Positions 1 through 11,477 are shown, numbered from the stretch's first letter. The stretch: 64,000 nucleotides of DNA from Campanula takesimana (GCA_026119855.1 JAOWBW010000355.1:770570-834569), one strand, 5' to 3'. The notes: generated from the sequence alone by a model not told the origin. A program made the numbers and translations.

Positions 1-917
1 AATTGATTCAATAGCCATGTTGTGTTTATGCATATTTAACCCCACATTGTAGAAACGGGGAGAACTTTTTGGGACAATGAGAAATGACAAATGAGAAAAT
101 CATTCCGGGTCGGGATAGAGGGAGTATTTGTTAATCGATGATTGTGGCAAGCATTGCTTCTCATTTACTCGGTTGCAAATACTAGTGAAAAGATGTGCCC
201 TACAATCTGTTGATTACTTTAGCTCTAAATGATACTCTTTGTACCCGAAAGAAAGAGTCTCCTTTGACAAGAGTGTTGCTTGAGTTGCTTCTGCTTTCAT
301 CAATTATTTCCTCTTTTAGAAGTGAGACTCTTTTTTGGAGAGACGAAAATGGTACTTGTGCCTCTTTTACTGGGATAGAGACGTAGGATAGTTGTTTAAA
401 GTTTCCATGCTACCCAGAAAAGGAGTCAGATGTTAACCTTTTCTTATATAATCCTTCTGTCCGGGAAAGAATGTCCCATTTGCCATTTTTGTTTGTCCCA
501 AAAAAAAAAAAAAAAAAAAATAGCCCATTGTTATAAGGTGTTTTGAAATGTATGAACTTCCAAAGCTACCCTTGCTATAAAAGTCTGGAACCTTCATGCT
601 TTGATATACCTTTATTAGTATTAATCTACAAGTGCTTGGAATAATTATCTATTGAAATGGAAACAAATGGAAGTGATGGGGGCAATTTCTTGGAAGAGGT
701 TGTGGCAAATGGGTGATTTATTGAAAACGGAATGTAATAGTTGCATTCTTAAAGGATGATTATGGAAATGGAAATATGTTGTTAAAAAGTTTGAATAGTC
801 AAATGAGAGAGGGACTGAGAGAGTATACTTTTACTTGTAATATACTGTAGATAGTATTTCCTTTGGTATTGCACTGCAGTTGTATCCTATCATATTTTTT
901 GTAAAAAGAAAAAAACT
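1..917. other. Intergenic DNA with Stowaway fragments
   Basis: No gene is supported here. Bases 52-126 end in GATAGAGGGAGTA and match, in reverse, the MITE fragment near 3891-3965, so they are one end of a Stowaway-like MITE. A similar fragment starts near 455 (CTTCTGTCC) and leads into a 21-base A run at 500-520. An open frame at 195-386 matches no family I know. Confidence 0.5.
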
Positions 918-1184
918 ACTACCTCTGTCCTTAAATGAGTGTTCAAATTTCATTTTAAGGGACATCTGAAAATGTCATCTTTTTTTACATTTTCGTGGCA
1001 AAGATTCATATGTAATCTTGTAATCTCATTTCCAAACATTTAGTTTTGCATGTATAAAGAGACCGGTGAAAAAAAATTCGAAAAAAAAAAAAAACATTTA
1101 GGGACAAAGTTATGCTAAAAAAAGACACTCATTTTGGGATAAAGATTTCTTGAAAATGGACACTCATTTAGGGGACATGGGAGT
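918..1184. mobile_element. Stowaway-like MITE
   Basis: The element starts CTACCTCTGTCC and ends GGGACATGGGAG next to TA. The two arms carry inverted copies of 'ATGAGTGTTCAAAT' and 'TGGACACTCATTT', so it can fold back. It has no coding capacity. TA target sites and CTCCCTCCGTCC-like ends are typical of Tc1/mariner-derived Stowaway elements. Confidence 0.7.
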
Positions 1185-1375
1185 ATAAACTAAGAAAACT
1201 TACAAATTAGGTGATACGACTCTTAATTTGGAAGTAAGACTCTTTGAGTGGAATTGAGGGAGTGGTTTTTGGAAGAAATGTACACTATCGTAATTTCAAG
1301 TCTTTTTGATGATTGTGTATCTTTAAGATTGTTATTGTCAGATGAAGTGCCCGAAAGATTACAATAGAATTTCTT

Positions 1376-2569
1376 TGACTAAACCACATTTCTGACATCC
1401 GTACTATGTTAAGAATATCACTTTAACCTCTATACTATCTAAACAACAAAAGAAACCTGCGTACTATTAATTAATTAGCAAAACTAACCAAAATTGTTAA
1501 AAAATTTAATGGATATTAATACACGTTAGAAACTTAACAAGCTAAATAACACCCCACCCCTCTTGAATCACACCCAAAACACACACTCTTTCTCTCTCTA
1601 AACTTTTCTCACTTACCAGTTACCAACTCAGGCGACCCTTCCCACAACTCCGGCGACCACTCCGTCAACTCCGGCGACCACTCCCCAACTCCGGTCAAAT
1701 CCTCCGTTATCAAAACTCAATGAAGACCCCCTTTTCCGGCGATATCTCCAGTTAACCCCATCATCTCCGGTCATCTCCCGCCCAACTCCGGCGACCATCA
1801 CCACTTCACCAGATCTCATCTCAGCTCGCCACCGACTCCCTTCTTCTCCATCTCCGGCCGACCCTAATTGTTCAGATCTGGCCAAGCCTCTCACCCAAAT
1901 ATGTTCAGATCCGACCTCCCTCTCCCCCTTCCAGCGCACTTCCGACCACTCACCGGTTTTTGGCAAGATAGATGGACGGAGTTGATGGGGTTGACTGGAT
2001 ATATGAAGTGGAGAGAGGGGTCGCCGGAGTGGGGAAGGGAGATTTGGCCGGAGGTGGTAGGGTAGAGAGAGGAGAGAGAGTGATTACCTCGGAGTTGTTG
2101 GTGGCAGGCCGGAGTAATTGTCAGCGGAGAGAGGTTGTCGGAGGAAGAGAGAAGGGGTCGCCGGATTTGAGAGGGGAAAGTCATCTGTATAGGAATTAGA
2201 GAGAGAAAGTAGAGAGAGAAAGAAAATGTCTGGGTAAATTAGTAAGCAGAGTATAATGGATGGGGAGTGTGTGTGTGAATTTTATATTTCATTTTTAGTC
2301 TTTTCATTTTGATAAGTGTTAGATCTACCCCTTTTAGAACTAAATTATGCGAGATATGAGATTGTTTCGTTATTGGGGCAAATTGAAAATATTGATAGTA
2401 ATATCCGTTAACTTTCTAACGCCCATTAATGTTCATTAACATTCATTGACGATTTTGGGTACTTTTGTTATTTTATCAATAGTACGCATGTTATTTTTGT
2501 TGTTTCTATAGTACAGATGTTAAAGTGAAAAAATTGAATAGTACGGATGAACAAATTGTCGTTTACTCA
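1376..2569. mobile_element. Non-autonomous long-TIR DNA element (hAT or Mutator type)
   Basis: An 8-bp direct repeat AATTTCTT lies at both edges (1368-1375 and 2570-2577). The termini align as inverted repeats: TGACTAAACCAC on the left, TGAGTAAACGAC for the reversed right end, both leading into CATCCGTACTAT. The similarity of the arms continues inward for well over 100 bp. The centre is GC-rich and has repeated CTCCGGCGACC motifs in both arms, which makes open frames on both strands (1628-2199) that look incidental. An 8-bp duplication fits hAT; the long TIRs fit Mutator-like elements. No transposase is present. Confidence 0.72.
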
Positions 2570-2886
2570 AATTTCTTTAGCTCTTACTTGGAGAGTTGGA
2601 GGCCTTTTTTAGTCCATTGTTTGGCGCAACCATAATCAAGTCATGTTTCTACAAAACAAGGGTTGGGTGATTAATTTTTTTACTCTTTGGATAACATTTA
2701 AATATTCAGTCCAGTCACTTCTTTTGACTTCGGTCCCATTATGGTTGTCCAGAAAAAACTTGGAGTGGTAACTGACACAGTTTGAAACGAACGCCTAACC
2801 TGGAATGCTGAACGTTGATAAGTATACCTAGAAGGTTGTAGTTGAGATGAGGTTATCCTATATCACTTTGCTAATCACTCATCTTA

Positions 2887-3818
2887 GAGCATCCGCAGTG
2901 GTGACCAGAGTCATGGTTTCATCTCTCTTCCACATCAGCTTCACGTCATCAGTCATCAATAACCATAAATTCACACCATTTTACCCACAGTAGTGACCAA
3001 GGTCATCAGTTTCTCTCTCATACCTTTTACTATACCCCACTTTATTTTCTCTTTCATACTCATTTCTATATCAATTATTATCATTATTCATATTATTATG
3101 TTATTATTAATTATATATGATAATAATCTAATTTTATTTATGATATATTTTAATTAATAATTAAATAACTATTTTAATATTATTATAATTTAACAAATAT
3201 AATAATTTATATTAATAAGTCAATAATATCTTATTATATACTCCATCTGTCCCGCTTTAAGGTTCTTACTTTCCTTTTTAGTCTGTCCCAATTTAAGGTT
3301 CTTACTTTGCTTTATTACCTAAAATGGAAAGTGGGACCTACTTGTCATTCTCATAACAAAAACTCCCTACCTACTTTCTCTCTCTCACTTTACTTTTCAT
3401 ACTCACAACATTTACTTTTTCTTAATCTCCGTGCAAAGTCAAACTAAGAACTTTAAATTGGGACGGAGGAGTAATACATAATTTAGCATACAATATTAGA
3501 ATGTAGAAATATATATCCGTTGTATATTTTTTATTTTTTAAACTTTGCCAGCCGTTTTCAATTTGGTGGCAGACCAAATTTTTGTTGCAGCCATTTGAGA
3601 GAGAGTGTAGTGCACTCTCCATTTTCCAAGACTGTTTTTGACCGTGTGTGGTCATCAGCAAGTGGGAGAAGGCCCACTTTTTTCCCAAGCCCGGAGGTCT
3701 TTCTCCAGCCCAATTTTGAAGTCGGTCATCCAAAGACCTATGCAAAAGTCACCATTGTTGGAGGCTTAGCCTCCACATCAGCCATGACCTCAATAAAAAG
3801 GCACCACTATGGGTGCTC
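2887..3818. mobile_element. PIF/Harbinger-like (Tourist-type) non-autonomous element
   Basis: The termini are GAGCATCCGCAGTGGTG and, reversed on the right, GAGCACCCATAGTGGTG. Both sides are flanked by TTA (2884-2886 and 3819-3821), the 3-bp target of PIF/Harbinger elements. A second copy of the GTGACCA-type motif follows inside the left end. The interior is AT-rich and non-coding, and a Stowaway MITE sits in it at 3241-3471, so this element is the older of the two. Confidence 0.72.
3241..3471 (+). mobile_element. Stowaway-like MITE, family 1 copy
   Basis: It starts CTCCATCTGTCCCGC and ends GGGACGGAGGAG with TA on both sides. The internal sequence TTTAAGGTTCTTACTTTCC recurs at 47977-48220 in the same orientation and at 7279-7510 in reverse, so these are three copies of one family. 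It is nested in the Harbinger-like element. Confidence 0.78.
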
Positions 3819-3890
3819 TTATAGGCGCAATTCACGACTCGGAGTCAGAGTGGTGGGAGTGTAAAGTTTTAGGGACTTTGAAGTACATAT

Positions 3891-3972
3891 ACTCCCTCTG
3901 TCTCAAAATGATCTTCTCATTTGCTATTTTTCATTGTCCCAAAAAGTTCTTCCCATTCTTACAATTTGAGCT

Positions 3973-4044
<72 letters not shown>
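3891..4044. repeat. Stowaway fragment followed by (TA)n microsatellite
   Basis: CTCCCTCTGTCTC at 3891 opens a MITE arm of about 75 bp with no matching right arm. It runs into about 35 TA units at about 3975-4044. The open frames here coding for runs of Tyr-Ile come only from the microsatellite. Confidence 0.7.
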
Positions 4045-4049
<5 letters not shown>

Positions 4050-4180
4050 TGGTGAGAAAAGCCATGGTGTTGCCACATAGACAAGTCTTAAAGAAATGTT
4101 GCATTTGGTGTTGCCACATCATTACCACTCTTATAAATAAAAGACTTTTCAAATTCATTTTCTTAGCTAATAGTATTAGC

Positions 4181-4465
4181 TAATAGTAATAGTTACTAAA
4201 ATAGGTAACTATTATAGTTAACTACTATAGTAACTAATACTTATAATAGTAATAGCTACTATAATAGGTAACCATTATAGTAACTAATACTAACAATAGT
4301 AATAGTTACTATAATAGGTAACTATTATAGTTAAGTAATATAGTAACTAATACTTATAATAGTAATAGTTACTATAATAGGTAACTATTATAGTTAACTA
4401 CTATATATTAACTAATAGTTATAATAGTAATAGTTACTATAATAGGTACCTATAATAGTTAACTA
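4181..4465. repeat. AT-rich tandem repeat, about 63-bp period
   Basis: Units beginning TAATAGTAATAG start near 4181, 4244, 4294, 4357 and 4432, giving a 63-bp period with 12-13 bp indels. Each unit contains TAACTATTATAGTTA-like palindromes. Related sequence reappears at 8957-9180 after the nested elements. Confidence 0.65.
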
Positions 4466-4468
4466 TTA

Positions 4469-4743
4469 CTCTCTCATTCCCAGAGTAAGAGTCTTACTTT
4501 CTATTTTGGTACGTCCCAGAGTAAGAGTCTTATTCTTAAAATGGCAAAAAATCTTTACTATTCACCCCACTCATTCTCTCTCCCATTTTACTTTTATACT
4601 CACAACACCAATCAATTCACTATTCTCTGCCACTCATTCTCTCTCATACTTTACTTTTACACTCACAACATTTACATCACTTCCAATATTTATTAATAAG
4701 CGTGTAAATGAGGGGTAGGACTCTTACTCCGGGATGGAGGAAG
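4469..4743. mobile_element. Stowaway-like MITE, family 2 copy
   Basis: It starts CTCTCTCATTCCCAGAG and ends CTCCGGGATGGAGGAAG beside TA. The inner sequence AGTAAGAGTCTTACTTTC matches the MITE split by the CACTA element at 4797, so the two copies lie side by side. Confidence 0.7.
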
Positions 4744-6336
4744 TAATAGTTAACTATTATAGTTAAATATTACTCCCTACGTCCCAGAGTAAGAGTCACT
4801 ACAAGAGTCTTTACTATTTATGACGGCCCGTCACTGTCGTATATAGACAGTATGTCCGTCTTATATAGTAAATACGGCGACTATACGACGGTTAGGCACG
4901 TGTCATATATGTTCTCATCGTATATGTGAATACGGCAAAAAACAGCCGCCGTGTACATTATATATGACAGGAAATTGTGCGTGTCGTATATAAGTTTCGT
5001 AAATACGAGGGTTATAGCCGCCGTATATAATGATACTCATGACCTTTCCTATTTGAAACATTTACGACAGTCCCGCCGTGTATATGTTTTATTATATAAG
5101 GCGGTTTCTGGTATCTGTCATTTATATTTCTATTATATAAATATTGTATATTTTACATTTTTACAAAGCTTGTGTAAGGTATTAACATAAATAGTCTTCC
5201 ATTTACTCTCTCCTCCCTAAAATGAATATCCAAAATTACTTTCGATCAAAAGCAATTTTAATTATTTATTTTGGGATATAAACAACAAACCAAAGCCTAT
5301 AAGGCACTTTCATAATTCATCCAACAATTTCAAAAACTCAAAAGAACATAAAGGCAAAAGCAGATTCTGAAGTACAGATGATCCCTAAGTAAGTAGTAGG
5401 AACATGTCCACAACTCTCAGAGTTAATCAAAAACTACTTCAAAATTCTAATAGATAACAAAAGACATATCTAAGTTGTTTCATCTGCCTTCTCCATAAGC
5501 ATTTGTCTCAACAATATTCTCCAATAATCTGCCAAACAAAATACAAGAGTATATATGTAAGAGCGTTTCTCTATATAATGAAGCAGAGGTAAAAGGAAAA
5601 AAAATTAACATGTAACATGAGAAAGTCGTCTATTTACTACTTAAAACTTTTTAGAAAGAAAAAAAAAACAAAAACATTGACTTAAAGTATCTATCTAAAC
5701 CAAAAAAAAAAACTCTAATAACCACCATTAATAACCAACCATTAGAGAAAAGTAAAAGAAACAAGGAACCATAAATGAACAAATATTAACCAAAATGAAC
5801 CCAAACACTTCTGAAACATAACTCTCAAACAATTTTTTCAGCTCAAAAGGAACCACAAATGAACTCAAACACTTATGATAACTCCCACAATTTTTTTTCA
5901 GCCCAAAATCAACCAAAAATGAACCCAAACGCTAATCTAAAACGAAATATCTGATAATGCATCAAATATAACAAGAACCCAACTATGGAGTAGATTGAAT
6001 GCACTTTTTTGTATTAACAATGCAGAAATTCAGAGAGATTACAGGGGTTGCAACATTTTTCTTAAAAAAATTGCAGCTTCAACCTTGGAGTAAGAAAAGA
6101 AACATAGTGGAGTTAAGCCACCATCTCACTGAATTTAAAAGAAACATAATACAGCTTCAACCTTAGAGTAAGACAAGTGTACCTTAACATGAAATAAGAA
6201 CTCATTTTTCAAATCTAAGCACATATATAAAGTAAAATAGTTTCTAGCAGGGGAAAATTTGTTTAAGTGACAAACCATAAGAGCAACAATAACATAGAAA
6301 CTAAATGACTTACTTGTGCTTTGTACTCTGAGGTGG

Positions 6337-6881
6337 TTATATTGGTTGAAACACGAAACCACTGTTTGCATCTTGTAGCTGTTGCATGAGGTTACGCTGA
6401 AAAGTTTCCTGGGACTCTTTAAGAGCATCTTTGTGAGCATCTAGATGCCTGGAAAATTCAAGTTCTTGGGCCTCTTTCTGAGCCTCTAGACGCCTTGCGA
6501 ACTCAGCTTCTTGGGCCTCATTCTGAGCTTCTAAAAGCTTAGAAATTTCAGCTTCTTGGGCCTCTTTCTGAGCTTCCAAAGTAACAGCACAACTGGAAGC
6601 TCAGAAACAACTAGCAACACAACCCACTTTTTTAACGAACAGACTTTCTTGAATTTTATAGGATGTTATAACAAAGTAACAGCACAACTGGTCACTGAGA
6701 CCTATTCCTTCGGAGTCTAACAATGTACATTCTATATAATTAGAGCTAACAGATAAATCAAGAAATAACTTACAATCATATTACGATTACGAGTAGTAAG
6801 GTCCAAGGTCTCTCCAGCTTTGTTGGTGCGCGTAGCTATGAAGATGCTCAACTGATCAATAGGTTTGCCCTCATCTTCCAT
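6337..6881 (-). pseudogene. C-terminal exons of an En/Spm (Ptta-type) CACTA second-ORF gene
   Basis: An exon at 6774-6881 (36 codons) lies between an AG acceptor and GTAAGT, and contains the phrase SIFIATRTNKAGETLD, which resembles the conserved end of plant Ptta/En/Spm transposase-family proteins. A downstream exon at about 6337-6580 encodes a charged coiled coil made of about 15-residue repeats of the form LEAQKEAQEAEFARR, ending FVFQPI then stop. The family's N-terminal part is missing, so this is a remnant of the second CACTA gene. The acceptor joining the two exons in frame is unclear; a short duplicated stretch (AAGTAACAGCACAACTGG near 6580 and 6675) lies there. Confidence 0.6.
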
Positions 6882-7278
6882 CTATCATTACCATTTTTAA
6901 ATTAATATAATAGTAGACAAATAATGTGTATTATGAAATAAATGTCAATGTTTGTCTAGACCAAAATTTAAATTTAACAAACCTCCTTCCTAACTTGACT
7001 GTGAGACTTTCTCCCTGTTCTAGGAAGGAAATCTTACATTATATTTTCCAATGTCATCCTACAAAATAGTCCCATCCTACAATATTTAAAGCATATTCAA
7101 GCAAAACTAAAGAACAGAACAAAAGAAGCCACGGAGCTTCCAAATACACTTAAAACAACTTGAAGGAAATAAATTCTTTGGGTGGAGACAAAATTGGCCT
7201 ACTAGACAAAATTGCCCACATGTGTATCCTTTTTTTTCCACTACACTATAAAACTTTTACTTAATTCAAAATAAAGTA

Positions 7279-7510
7279 CTCCCTCCGTCCCAATTTAAAG
7301 TTCTTAGTTTGACTTCGCACGGAGATTAAGAAAAAGTAAATGTTGTGAGTATGAAATGTAAAGTGGGAGAGAGAAAGTGAGTAGGGAGTTTTTGTTATGA
7401 AAATGACAAGTTGGTCCCACTTTCCATTTTAGGTAATAAAGCAAAGTAAAAACCTTAATTTAGGACAAATTAAAAAGGAAAGTAAGAACCTTAAAGCGGG
7501 ACAGAGGGAG
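7279..7510 (-). mobile_element. Stowaway-like MITE, family 1 copy, reverse orientation
   Basis: It runs from CTCCCTCCGTCCC to GCGGGACAGAGGGAG with TA on both sides. It is the reverse complement of the copies at 3241 and 47977. It is nested in the CACTA element. Confidence 0.8.
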
Positions 7511-7744
7511 TACATCAGTTTCAGTAAAAAGTTATATCCCAAATCAAGTTTAAGCCCAATCAAAAACATCTTACTAACGTTGATTTTGCCTAACAATTAG
7601 TGCACAACACAACCAACACATACATATTTAATTTTGCATCAAAATTTTAAAACTTAACCCAAGTACAACAGAGTTGTTTGAACAATAACCAATTCTGAGA
7701 AAATCAATTATTAAGAGTCATAATTTCTCCTATTAATCTTATAA

Positions 7745-7844
7745 TCCCTCCATCCCAAAATGAATGTACAAATAATTTTCAAATTAATCTTGATCAAGAG
7801 AAAATTTGAATATTTTTTGGACATTCATTTTTGGACGGAGGGAG
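7745..7844. mobile_element. Short Stowaway-like MITE, about 100 bp
   Basis: It starts TCCCTCCATCCCAAAATG and ends TTTTGGACGGAGGGAG before TA. It is almost one hairpin (AAAATGAATGTAC and GGACATTCATTTT). A diverged half copy is at about 5203-5275 in the same CACTA. Confidence 0.72.
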
Positions 7845-9406
7845 TATATAATACTACCAAATAAACACATATAGAATACCTAGAAACAAACACATAACGA
7901 AGGTACAAACATATTTAGCTCATACATATAACAATGAGACAAAGAAACAGAGTAAAGTACCTTACAAAGCAGATTTGTCGTCACGAAGGTTAAACAAAGT
8001 GGAAGCTGCATACAAAAACACAAAAAAGTGATTATACAATGTAAAATCACCTAGTAAAATTACATAATCGAGTACTCAATTACTAGATAAGAATCAACTA
8101 CGAATGAAAATTTATCACATTAGGAGGCAGTACAAATCCCTATACAAATCCCTAAATCGAATTATGACGCTAAAAAATTACCTAACCAGGTACTCGACGA
8201 AGGAGCACCAACTGTTGGGGCAAGGAATCCCTAATCGAACATTAAAGGATTCCCCAAGCTGCGATGATAAAGAATGACCAAGGCTTTGTAACGATGAAGA
8301 ATAGGGTTTCTTTGTGCTTCAATAAGGGTAGGGAAAAATAAACTCTGGATTTCTTTTTTACTTTATTTCGTAGTGGCGTGCGAAAATTTGGTTTCGCGGT
8401 TCTATGGGATACTTTTGTTTCACGGTTTTATAACTTATTACGGCGGTAGTGAGGGTTTTATGTATAAAATTTTATTTAATTGTTGAAGTATATATGACGG
8501 CGAACTTATATTGTCGCCTAATAAGTATTTATATATGTGGGTTTACATAAAACTGACGTTTATTTTAAACATATAAGACGCCAAATTATAGCCTCCGTAT
8601 ATAAAATAGGTAGTACGACGGATTTAAAAGACCCTCGTATATAATGTTTTTATATGACGGCCCCGACGCAGCCGCCGTATATAACAGACTTTCTTGTAGT
8701 GAGTCTTACTTTCTATTTTGGTACATCTCAGAGTAAAAGTCTTTTTCCAAAAATAGCAAAGAATATTTACTATTCATCTCACTCATTCTCTCTCCTACTT
8801 TACTTTTATACTCACAAAACCAATCAACTTATTATTCCATCCCACTCATTCTCTCTCCTAATTTACTTTTACACTCACAACACTTACTTACTTTCATCAT
8901 TTCTTAATCTCCGTGCAAATGAGAGGTAGGACTCTTACTCCGGGACAGAGGGGGAGTAATATTTAACTATTATAACTAACTAATACTATTAATAGTATTA
9001 GTTAATTATAATAGTCAAATATAATTGTTAACTATAATAGTTACTATATAAGTTAATTATTATTATTAATAGTATTAGTTAATCATAATTGTTACAATAT
9101 ATATTAACTATTACTATTAATTATATTATTTAATCATAATAGTTACTATATATGTTAACTATTACTATTAATACCATTAAGTTTTTTGAAATATTCATAC
9201 AACAAACTTAAATGTACTTCTAAATTAATTAAAAAATATATATTACAACTATGTACAACCAAAGCTATGAAAATGTTTTGATTAATTTAAAATATACATA
9301 TATTTTCAAATAAAATTATTATGTTAATTTATCAATTAAAAACATAAAAAAAATACAAAAACATTAACGGAATATATTCATGTGCGGAGCACGGGTTACC
9401 TACTAG

Positions 9407-9841
9407 TGTCTATAAATACAATGGCTAGTGAAGCAAGTATTCATGTCATTAAAAAGTTTGGATAGTCAAGTGTCGACTTAGATCTATCATGAGAGATGTT
9501 TGGAGCAGTTGTGGGATATGTTTTCCCTTTGTTTACTTCCTGATAGGACAAGGTCAGGAAAGTTCATCTACACATTTGCGGGAAGGTCTGCAGATGACCA
9601 ACCACTTAGCTTCATGTGGGATCATTGGGGAGCAGTGAATTAGAGGCTGGAATAGAGATACCAGCCACATGGCCCAATCATGGGATTACACGTGGCCGAA
9701 CTTGGTTGAAAGGATATTTGCAGAATCTCCCACACATGGGGACACGTAGCGCAAATCAGAACGGTTGTACAGACGAGCCAATGAGAGGCCGACACCAAAG
9801 TGTACGGACTGCACGTGAGCGTGCTTTATGGTGCCTATATA
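9407..9841. other. Intergenic, no gene recognised
   Basis: Moderately GC-rich host-like DNA between the Helitron end and the next MITE. The open frame beginning at 9616 runs into the MITE and has no recognisable motif. It may be promoter or leader DNA of the TMEM70-like gene before the MITE arrived; that is inference from position. Confidence 0.35.
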
Positions 9842-10091
9842 CTCCCTCCGTCCCGTTACAAGATACCCATTTGCTTTTAGGAACAGGAATTAAGGAAAGA
9901 TGTTGGAAAAATAGGTGTTATTATGAGTGGGAAAAAGAGAGAAAGTGGGGTAGGGAATAGTGATTGGATAGTTTTTGTGAATGGGAAGGAGAGAGAAAGT
10001 GGAATATGTATTTTCCTTTTTGGGAAAGTGGTGTTTTATAATAGGACACTCAAAATGGCAAAATGGGTACTTTGTTATAGGACGTAGGAAG
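9842..10091. mobile_element. Stowaway-like MITE upstream of the TMEM70-like pseudogene
   Basis: It starts CTCCCTCCGTCCCG and ends TATAGGACGTAGGAAG, flanked by TA (9840-9841 and 10092-10093). Its right end is only about 16 bp from the first recognisable coding sequence of the adjacent pseudogene, so it may have replaced or interrupted that gene's 5' region. Confidence 0.78.
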
Positions 10092-10107
10092 TATACCTCA
10101 CAACCAC

Positions 10108-11477
10108 ATTTATGGAGACGAGCCACACTAAGTTATAGTGTCGTCCGTGAACGTCTCCTACAAAACGTCTACAAACCCTTTCTTCTCCCGCGCCTTGTTA
10201 GTTCCGATTTCCACTCCCGCATTCTCGGTGGTTTTATGTGTAACGCTAGATATTGACCCATAAAACATATACCCGCAAAAGGACCGAGTATAAGCATGCT
10301 GCAAGTCTAAAATGTCTAGTTATTCTCCAGTTTAATTTTACAGTTTTTAATTTATATGTCTGATTTTGTAACTTGGTGTATCTACTGGCTTTCAACTTAT
10401 AATGTGCAATGTAGTAATTTACGTACATGTTTGTTTAGCTGTATTCATTTGGACTTGTATCTGTATGCATTACTACTATCATGTTGCTTTTGGATAATTT
10501 GGTTTTGACCGAATTTCTAACTGAAGTTATTATGCATCGTCTTCTTCTCATGCAAATCCTTGTCTAGAGTTTCTGCATATTGAACTGATTTCCACCAGTA
10601 TGCCATTATTTGTGCGGATTGATTCTATTGAATCTACCAATTAATCAATGCACACCCTATTCTATCATAAAAACATTGACTCTCACGGACAATATTCTTT
10701 CATCTTCAGGTCCTCATCCTTCTAGATTTGGAGCATGTCAGGCACTTAAACCTCAAAGTCCGCCAACTTATTTCAATCCCGCCCCACATTTCTCCATTGC
10801 CCAAAACAGATGGGCTTCCCAATCCTCCATGCCAGAAGAGGATAGCAAGATCAGTATCGGACCTCAAAAAGGGAACGAATTCGTAAAAGACGAAAAAGAT
10901 TCCGGAGTCGTTTACTACGGTCCGATCTCAAGCACAAACAAGAAAGTCAAACTTCTCTATCTTTTAACCTGTTGTCTCTCCGTGTCATTAGGACCCGTCA
11001 TAACTTTCCTGACATGAACGCGATTATAAAAGGAGCTGTGGCTTCATCAGTCATATTTCTAAGTGCTTCCACCACTGCTGTTTTGCATTGGTTTGTGAGC
11101 CCTTATATTACAAGCTGAGGTGGCAACCTGGCTCGGACACCTTTGAGGTGGACATGATGATGTGGCTGGCTTTGTTTACCCCCAAAACAATAAAGTTTTC
11201 TGATATTAAGCTACCGGAGACGAATAGGCCTTTTGTGACATTATTGGTTTGTGAGCCCTTATATTACAAGCTGAGGTGGCAACCTGGCTCGGACACCTTT
11301 GAGGTGGACATGATGATGTGGCTGGCTTTGTTTACCCCCAAAACAATAAAGTTTTCTGATATTAAGCTACCGGAGACGAATAGGCCTTTTGTGACATTCA
11401 AGGCTAATGGTAATTTCTACTTTGTTGATGCGAAACACTGCCACAATAAGGCTTTGTTGGCTTTTAAGAACTTGTAG
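10108..11477 (+). pseudogene. TMEM70/TMEM186-family mitochondrial membrane protein gene, broken
   Basis: TMEM70-family proteins are inner mitochondrial membrane proteins linked to respiratory complex assembly. Exon 1 (about 10108-10246) encodes a basic stretch, LWRRATLSYSVVRERLLQ, that suits a mitochondrial targeting sequence, but no in-frame ATG is seen. Exon 2 starts after a TTCAG acceptor near 10710. It encodes VVYYGPISSTNKKVKLLYLL, a hydrophobic segment around VIFLSASTTAVLHWFVSPYI, and the family-like C-terminus ending RPFVTFKANGNFYFVDAKHC. The reading frame shifts near 11009 (after VITF) and again near 11106 (after SPYI). A 156-bp tandem duplication at 11087-11398 repeats the second broken junction. 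The gene therefore cannot make a normal product as assembled. Family assignment is from remembered sequence character. Confidence 0.6.
11087..11398 (+). repeat. Perfect 156-bp tandem duplication in the TMEM70-like pseudogene
   Basis: Bases 11087-11242 and 11243-11398 are identical in my reading, each starting ATTGGTTTGTGAGCCC and ending TTTTGTGACATT. The unit is 52 codons, so it keeps the local frame and repeats the stretch YYKLRWQPGSDTFEV to NRPFVT. Confidence 0.9.

Larger units (their letters stand above)
4797..8701 (-). mobile_element. Deletion-derivative CACTA (En/Spm) transposon, 3.9 kb
   Basis: The left end is CACTACAAGAGTC and the right end reads TTTCTTGTAGTG, the inverted CACTACAAGAAA. 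A 3-bp target duplication AGT flanks it (4794-4796 and 8702-8704). Both subterminal regions carry many short motifs of the type GACGGC, GTCGTATATA and GCCGCCGTATATA in both directions, as expected for transposase binding. It is far shorter than a full CACTA and has no TNP2 transposase. Only part of an En/Spm-associated gene survives, on the minus strand. Two Stowaways (7279 and 7745) and a fragment near 5203-5275 sit inside it. Confidence 0.85.
4773..8955. mobile_element. Stowaway-like MITE split by a CACTA insertion
   Basis: The left piece is 4773-4796 (CTCCCTACGTCCCAGAG) and the right piece 8705-8955, ending CGGGACAGAGGGGGAG before TA. Removing 4797-8701 and one AGT restores a MITE collinear with the copy at 4469-4743. 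This independently fixes the CACTA boundaries. Confidence 0.78.
4129..9406 (+). mobile_element. Probable non-autonomous Helitron
   Basis: The right end has the Helitron 3' signature: a short GTGC-GGA-GCAC hairpin near 9382-9392, then CACGGGTTACCTACTAG, with CTAG at 9403-9406 followed by T. The proposed 5' end TCTTATAAATAAAAGAC at 4129 fits the usual TC plus AT-rich start, but the base before it is C rather than the expected A, so the left boundary is tentative. Similar AT-rich TAGTTACTATA tracts occur just inside both ends. All other material in it is later nested insertions. Confidence 0.45.

Noticed and set aside
195..386. Small open frame of 63 codons
   Set aside because: No known motif, no start context or neighbour supporting it; treated as chance.
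1628..2199. Overlapping open frames on both strands
   Set aside because: They come from the GC-rich inverted arms of the fold-back element and encode low-complexity Arg/Gly or Pro/Ser runs.
3809..4158. Frames encoding Tyr-Ile repeats
   Set aside because: Direct translation of the (TA)n microsatellite.
11088..11477. A stand-alone 129-residue gene
   Set aside because: It is the tail of the TMEM70-like pseudogene including the 156-bp duplication; the upstream part continues in another frame.
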